From: Acidimicrobiales bacterium
GTDB lineage: Bacteria > Actinomycetota > Acidimicrobiia > Acidimicrobiales > Palsa-688
Reading direction: 5' to 3'
NCBI GenBank assembly: GCA_030039575.1
Contig: JASHVH010000416.1
Coordinates: 1 to 8,499 of the forward strand
Length of the DNA stretch: 8,499 nucleotides
Below the pieces are notes generated by a model. It ran no database searches and was not told the DNA's origin. It saw only the letters and a list, made by a program, of their open reading frames with translations. This document shows, one piece after another, positions 6,658 through 8,499 of the stretch; positions within the stretch are counted from its first letter, which is position 1; each line of letters starts with the position of its first letter. Both the position numbers and the translations under genes were made by a program.

Positions 6658-7044
6658 TCAGTACCCCGCGGCATCGGGGTCGACAATAGGCAGACGGAGC
6701 CAGGAGAGCATCTGGCGTAATTGCTCGTAGGCTGTCAGCCGGGCCGCATCGGTACCTGCGGCTTCAGCTTGCTCGACCGGGCCCCACAGTTGGTGGACCA
6801 TTGATGGGCCGAGCTCGAGCAGGCCGCCACTGCCTGCCGACGCCCACTTGGCCAGCACGTAACGAGCAATCGCCCCTTCGGGCAGGCCCAGCGCTGCAGC
6901 GAGCCTGGCAATGGTGCTCATAGGGTCGACGTGCGCGTACAGGGCAACGTCGGCTTTGAAATTGGCGTCAGGGTCGTCGTCGGACCACGGGCCGGACCAT
7001 GGAACAAGTTCGACTGATTTCACGAGTTGTACCATTACTCTCAT
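6658..7044 (-). CDS. Small conserved actinobacterial protein, tentatively DUF6027
   Basis: A 128-residue soluble protein, rich in Trp and acidic residues near the N-terminus (PWSGPWSDDDPDANFKAD, about 15-32). The middle, STIARLAAALGLPEGAIARY (43-62), looks like a helix-turn-helix-type helical pair. Then come VLAKWASAGSGGLLELGPSMVHQLW (63-87) and a C-terminal helix ending QLRQMLSWLRLP. From memory it resembles the DUF6027 family of Actinobacteria, which has no known function; I cannot confirm this by search. No membrane segment or signal peptide is seen. It is the first gene of the leftward operon; its TGA lies 3 bases before the TTG start of the DUF71 gene, so the two are probably translationally coupled. 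The ATG at 7044-7042 lacks a clear ribosome site. The ATG at 7035 (residue 4) or a GTG slightly further in could be the real start. Confidence 0.75.
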   Translation of the reverse strand: MRVMVQLVKSVELVPWSGPWSDDDPDANFKADVALYAHVDPMSTIARLAAALGLPEGAIARYVLAKWASAGSGGLLELGPSMVHQLWGPVEQAEAAGTDAARLTAYEQLRQMLSWLRLPIVDPDAAGY

Positions 7045-7202
7045 CGAACCACGAAACGGGACCGCTGCCGGGGGCCCTCCCCCTTTGAATTGCCTCTGCG
7101 GCGGCCTCGGCCGTCAAGCAGTTATGGACTGTGGCCTACGTTTACGGCACAAATTACGCAGATAGTGCCAATAGCCGCAATTTACAGAAAGAGGTCATGA
7201 AT
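7045..7202. other. Divergent promoter region between the B12-type operon and the G1 peptidase
   Basis: A 158-base gap that must hold both divergent promoters. The half next to the peptidase is clearly more AT-rich (7138-7190). There GATAGT at 7161-7166 could be a -10 box, but TTTACG at 7141-7146 is only 14 bases upstream, too close for a standard -35. AAATT (7151-7155) and AATTT (7180-7184) form a small inverted pair. None of this is decisive. Confidence 0.4.
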
Positions 7203-8102
7203 ATGAAGGCTCGGCGACTAAGTTTGTCCATCCTTACCTGCACAGCAGGTCTTCTTGGTTCTGCTCTCATCGCTGTCCCGCCGTCTGAGGCGGCGCCCGT
7301 CGTCGTTCACGGGCCCCGCGTCCCGTGGCCGCTGACAGGTTGGGGCGGCCGGTCGGGCGTAAGGAGCAGCTGGGCATCGTCCAACTGGTCAGGCTACGCC
7401 GAGACTGGTTCGTTCACCGGCGTAAGCGGGACCTGGACGGTGCCCTCCGTATCACCCGGCGCCTCAGCATCCACGTACTCCGCCGCCTGGATCGGCGTCG
7501 ACGGCTTCAATGATGACGACCTGATCCAAACCGGTACCGAGCAGGACTACTACGGGGGAAGCGCGCATTACTCGGCCTGGTGGGAGATCCTCCCTGCCGC
7601 GGAGACCGTGATCAGTGAAACGGTGGCGCCAGGCGACCGTATGAGCGCCTCCATTTACGAGACGACGACTACGAGCACGACCCGGAGCACGCCGTTCCGC
7701 CGGCGCCAGAGCACGGGGAACATCTGGGTCATCAATATCGCCGATGCCACCCAGGGCTGGAGCTTCAGTATCAACGAGGCCTACTCAGGCCCGGGCACTT
7801 CAGCCGAATGGGTGGTTGAGGCGCCTGAGGTCGGGTTCTCAATCGCCACGCTCTCGGACTACACGTTCAGCGGCAACGGGGTTGGGACCACGACGGGCGA
7901 CTTCGACAATGCGGGTACGCTCGCCGCCCCTGTGAGCAGTGGCACGCCGACGTACACTCCGGCGGCTCTCAACTACGCCAACGACTCTGGCGTGCTGGTC
8001 CAAAACAACGAGCAAGTGTCCACGCCAGGAGAGCCGGACTCCGCTCTCACCGCCTTCAACATGGCCTACGGGGCCACTGCACCGGCCGCGCCCAGCAGCT
8101 AA
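7203..8102 (+). CDS. Secreted glutamic peptidase, family G1 (eqolisin-like)
   Basis: A protein of 299 residues from the ATG at 7203. That ATG is chosen because GAGG (7191-7194) stands 8 bases upstream and the protein then begins with a classic signal peptide: MKARR, a hydrophobic stretch to about residue 25, and cleavage near SEA-AP (about 30/31). The mature part has the eqolisin blocks: SSNWSGYAETGSFTGVSGTW (59-78), AAWIGVDG (94-101), DLIQTGTEQ (106-114) with the presumed catalytic Gln109, YSAWWEILP (123-131), and SAEWVVEAPE (200-209) with the presumed catalytic Glu202. G1 enzymes are acid-active, pepstatin-insensitive endopeptidases with a Gln/Glu dyad, best known from fungi (scytalidoglutamic peptidase) and also found in bacteria. 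Residues 154-173 are Thr/Ser/Arg-rich and look like an inserted surface loop. No Cys is present after the signal peptide, so the disulfides seen in fungal members are absent. An ATG at 7197 is an alternative start; a GTG at 7131 would bury the signal peptide and is unlikely. Confidence 0.9.
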   Translation: MKARRLSLSILTCTAGLLGSALIAVPPSEAAPVVVHGPRVPWPLTGWGGRSGVRSSWASSNWSGYAETGSFTGVSGTWTVPSVSPGASASTYSAAWIGVDGFNDDDLIQTGTEQDYYGGSAHYSAWWEILPAAETVISETVAPGDRMSASIYETTTTSTTRSTPFRRRQSTGNIWVINIADATQGWSFSINEAYSGPGTSAEWVVEAPEVGFSIATLSDYTFSGNGVGTTTGDFDNAGTLAAPVSSGTPTYTPAALNYANDSGVLVQNNEQVSTPGEPDSALTAFNMAYGATAPAAPSS

Positions 8103-8499
8103 TACCGCGTTTGGCAGGCAGACCCGCGTCCGGGCCGGCGAGGGCCATTTTGGTCGGCACGCCCCGTAGGGCCCGGGCGGGGTACTTTGGCCTTGAGGTT
8201 GAGCTCCAGCGCTAACTGCGAGTCGTTGTCGTGGCCGCTGTGCTGGCGACCGGCATCTCCCAGATCAGCTTGGGCCGGTCCGGGCGCTCGAGTCGTAGAC
8301 GTAGAACGCACAGCGGCCGTGGCCGGGCGCCGATTGCCCGGTGCCCGAGACGCCGCGCCCGCTCAGCCCCGTCTACCGCGGGTGCTAACCGAAAAGCCAG
8401 TTCGCAGGGTCGCCGATCTGTTTAACAAAGACCGCTTGAGGAGCGAGCTGGCCGCCGTGTGAGTAAAAGTCAGCGGCTTAATTTGAGGGATATAGCATT
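8103..8499. other. Non-coding or unassigned tail
   Basis: About 400 bases without a supportable gene. An open frame at 8187-8462 (+) would encode 91 Arg/Ala-rich residues with no recognisable domain or ribosome site; minus-strand frames are equally featureless. Two GC-rich potential hairpins occur (8162-8182 and 8323-8341). The last ~70 bases become more AT-rich, which could be the start of a promoter for a gene beyond the window. I see no transposase remnant or tRNA. Confidence 0.6.
8162..8182 (+). terminator. Weak candidate terminator hairpin after the G1 peptidase
   Basis: CCCCG (8162-8166) pairs with CGGGG (8178-8182) around an 11-base loop, 60 bases after the peptidase stop. It is followed by TACTTTGG rather than a T-run, so it would be a poor intrinsic terminator. 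A second stem, CCGGGC/GCCCGG (8323-8328 with 8336-8341), also lacks a T-run. Confidence 0.25.

Noticed and set aside
7131..7202. Upstream GTG start for the G1 peptidase
   Set aside because: It would add 24 polar residues before the signal peptide, and it has no ribosome binding site, unlike the ATG at 7203.
7230..7250. Lipobox at the Cys in SILTCTAG of the peptidase leader
   Set aside because: The Cys sits inside the hydrophobic core at residue 13 with Thr before it; a standard SEA-AP cleavage site follows later.
8187..8462. 91-codon plus-strand frame at the right end
   Set aside because: No ribosome site, domain or natural composition; competing frames on both strands look alike, so it is treated as unassigned.

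Overview
The window is high-GC DNA with the codon use and gene content of an actinobacterium. An Acidimicrobiia-like or other acid-tolerant lineage is a guess, resting mainly on the secreted glutamic (G1) peptidase and on the small actinobacterial-type hypothetical protein. No RNA genes, CRISPR array, insertion sequence or integration site were found. Seven protein genes can be supported.

Left part (1-4700). An AidB-like acyl-CoA dehydrogenase runs leftward off the window edge and is divergent from an NCS1-family nucleobase/cation symporter. About 340 bases separate the two. This gap holds an imperfect dyad (possible operator) and, on the permease side, three consecutive potential RNA hairpins before a strong ribosome binding site. 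The dehydrogenase has an odd 5' end: its best Shine-Dalgarno/ATG pair opens an 8-codon frame that stops in a TTGA overlap with the dehydrogenase frame. This means either translational coupling or a one-base frameshift. Downstream of the permease, on the same strand, is a zinc-free MDR-type (quinone reductase-like) oxidoreductase.

Middle part (4700-7044). Three leftward genes form a probable operon, transcribed in this order: a small conserved protein (tentatively DUF6027), a DUF71/COG2102 ATP-pyrophosphatase (Dph6 superfamily), and a BtuF-like cobalamin-binding-type protein with no signal peptide. Bacteria do not make diphthamide, and a bacterial branch of DUF71 has been predicted from genome context to act in vitamin B12 salvage. 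The pairing here fits that prediction and adds a small third partner. It is the most interesting system in the window.

Right part (7045-8499). Divergent from the operon is a secreted peptidase of family G1 (eqolisin) with a signal peptide and recognisable catalytic Gln and Glu. The last ~400 bases hold no convincing gene, only GC-rich potential hairpins and a more AT-rich end.
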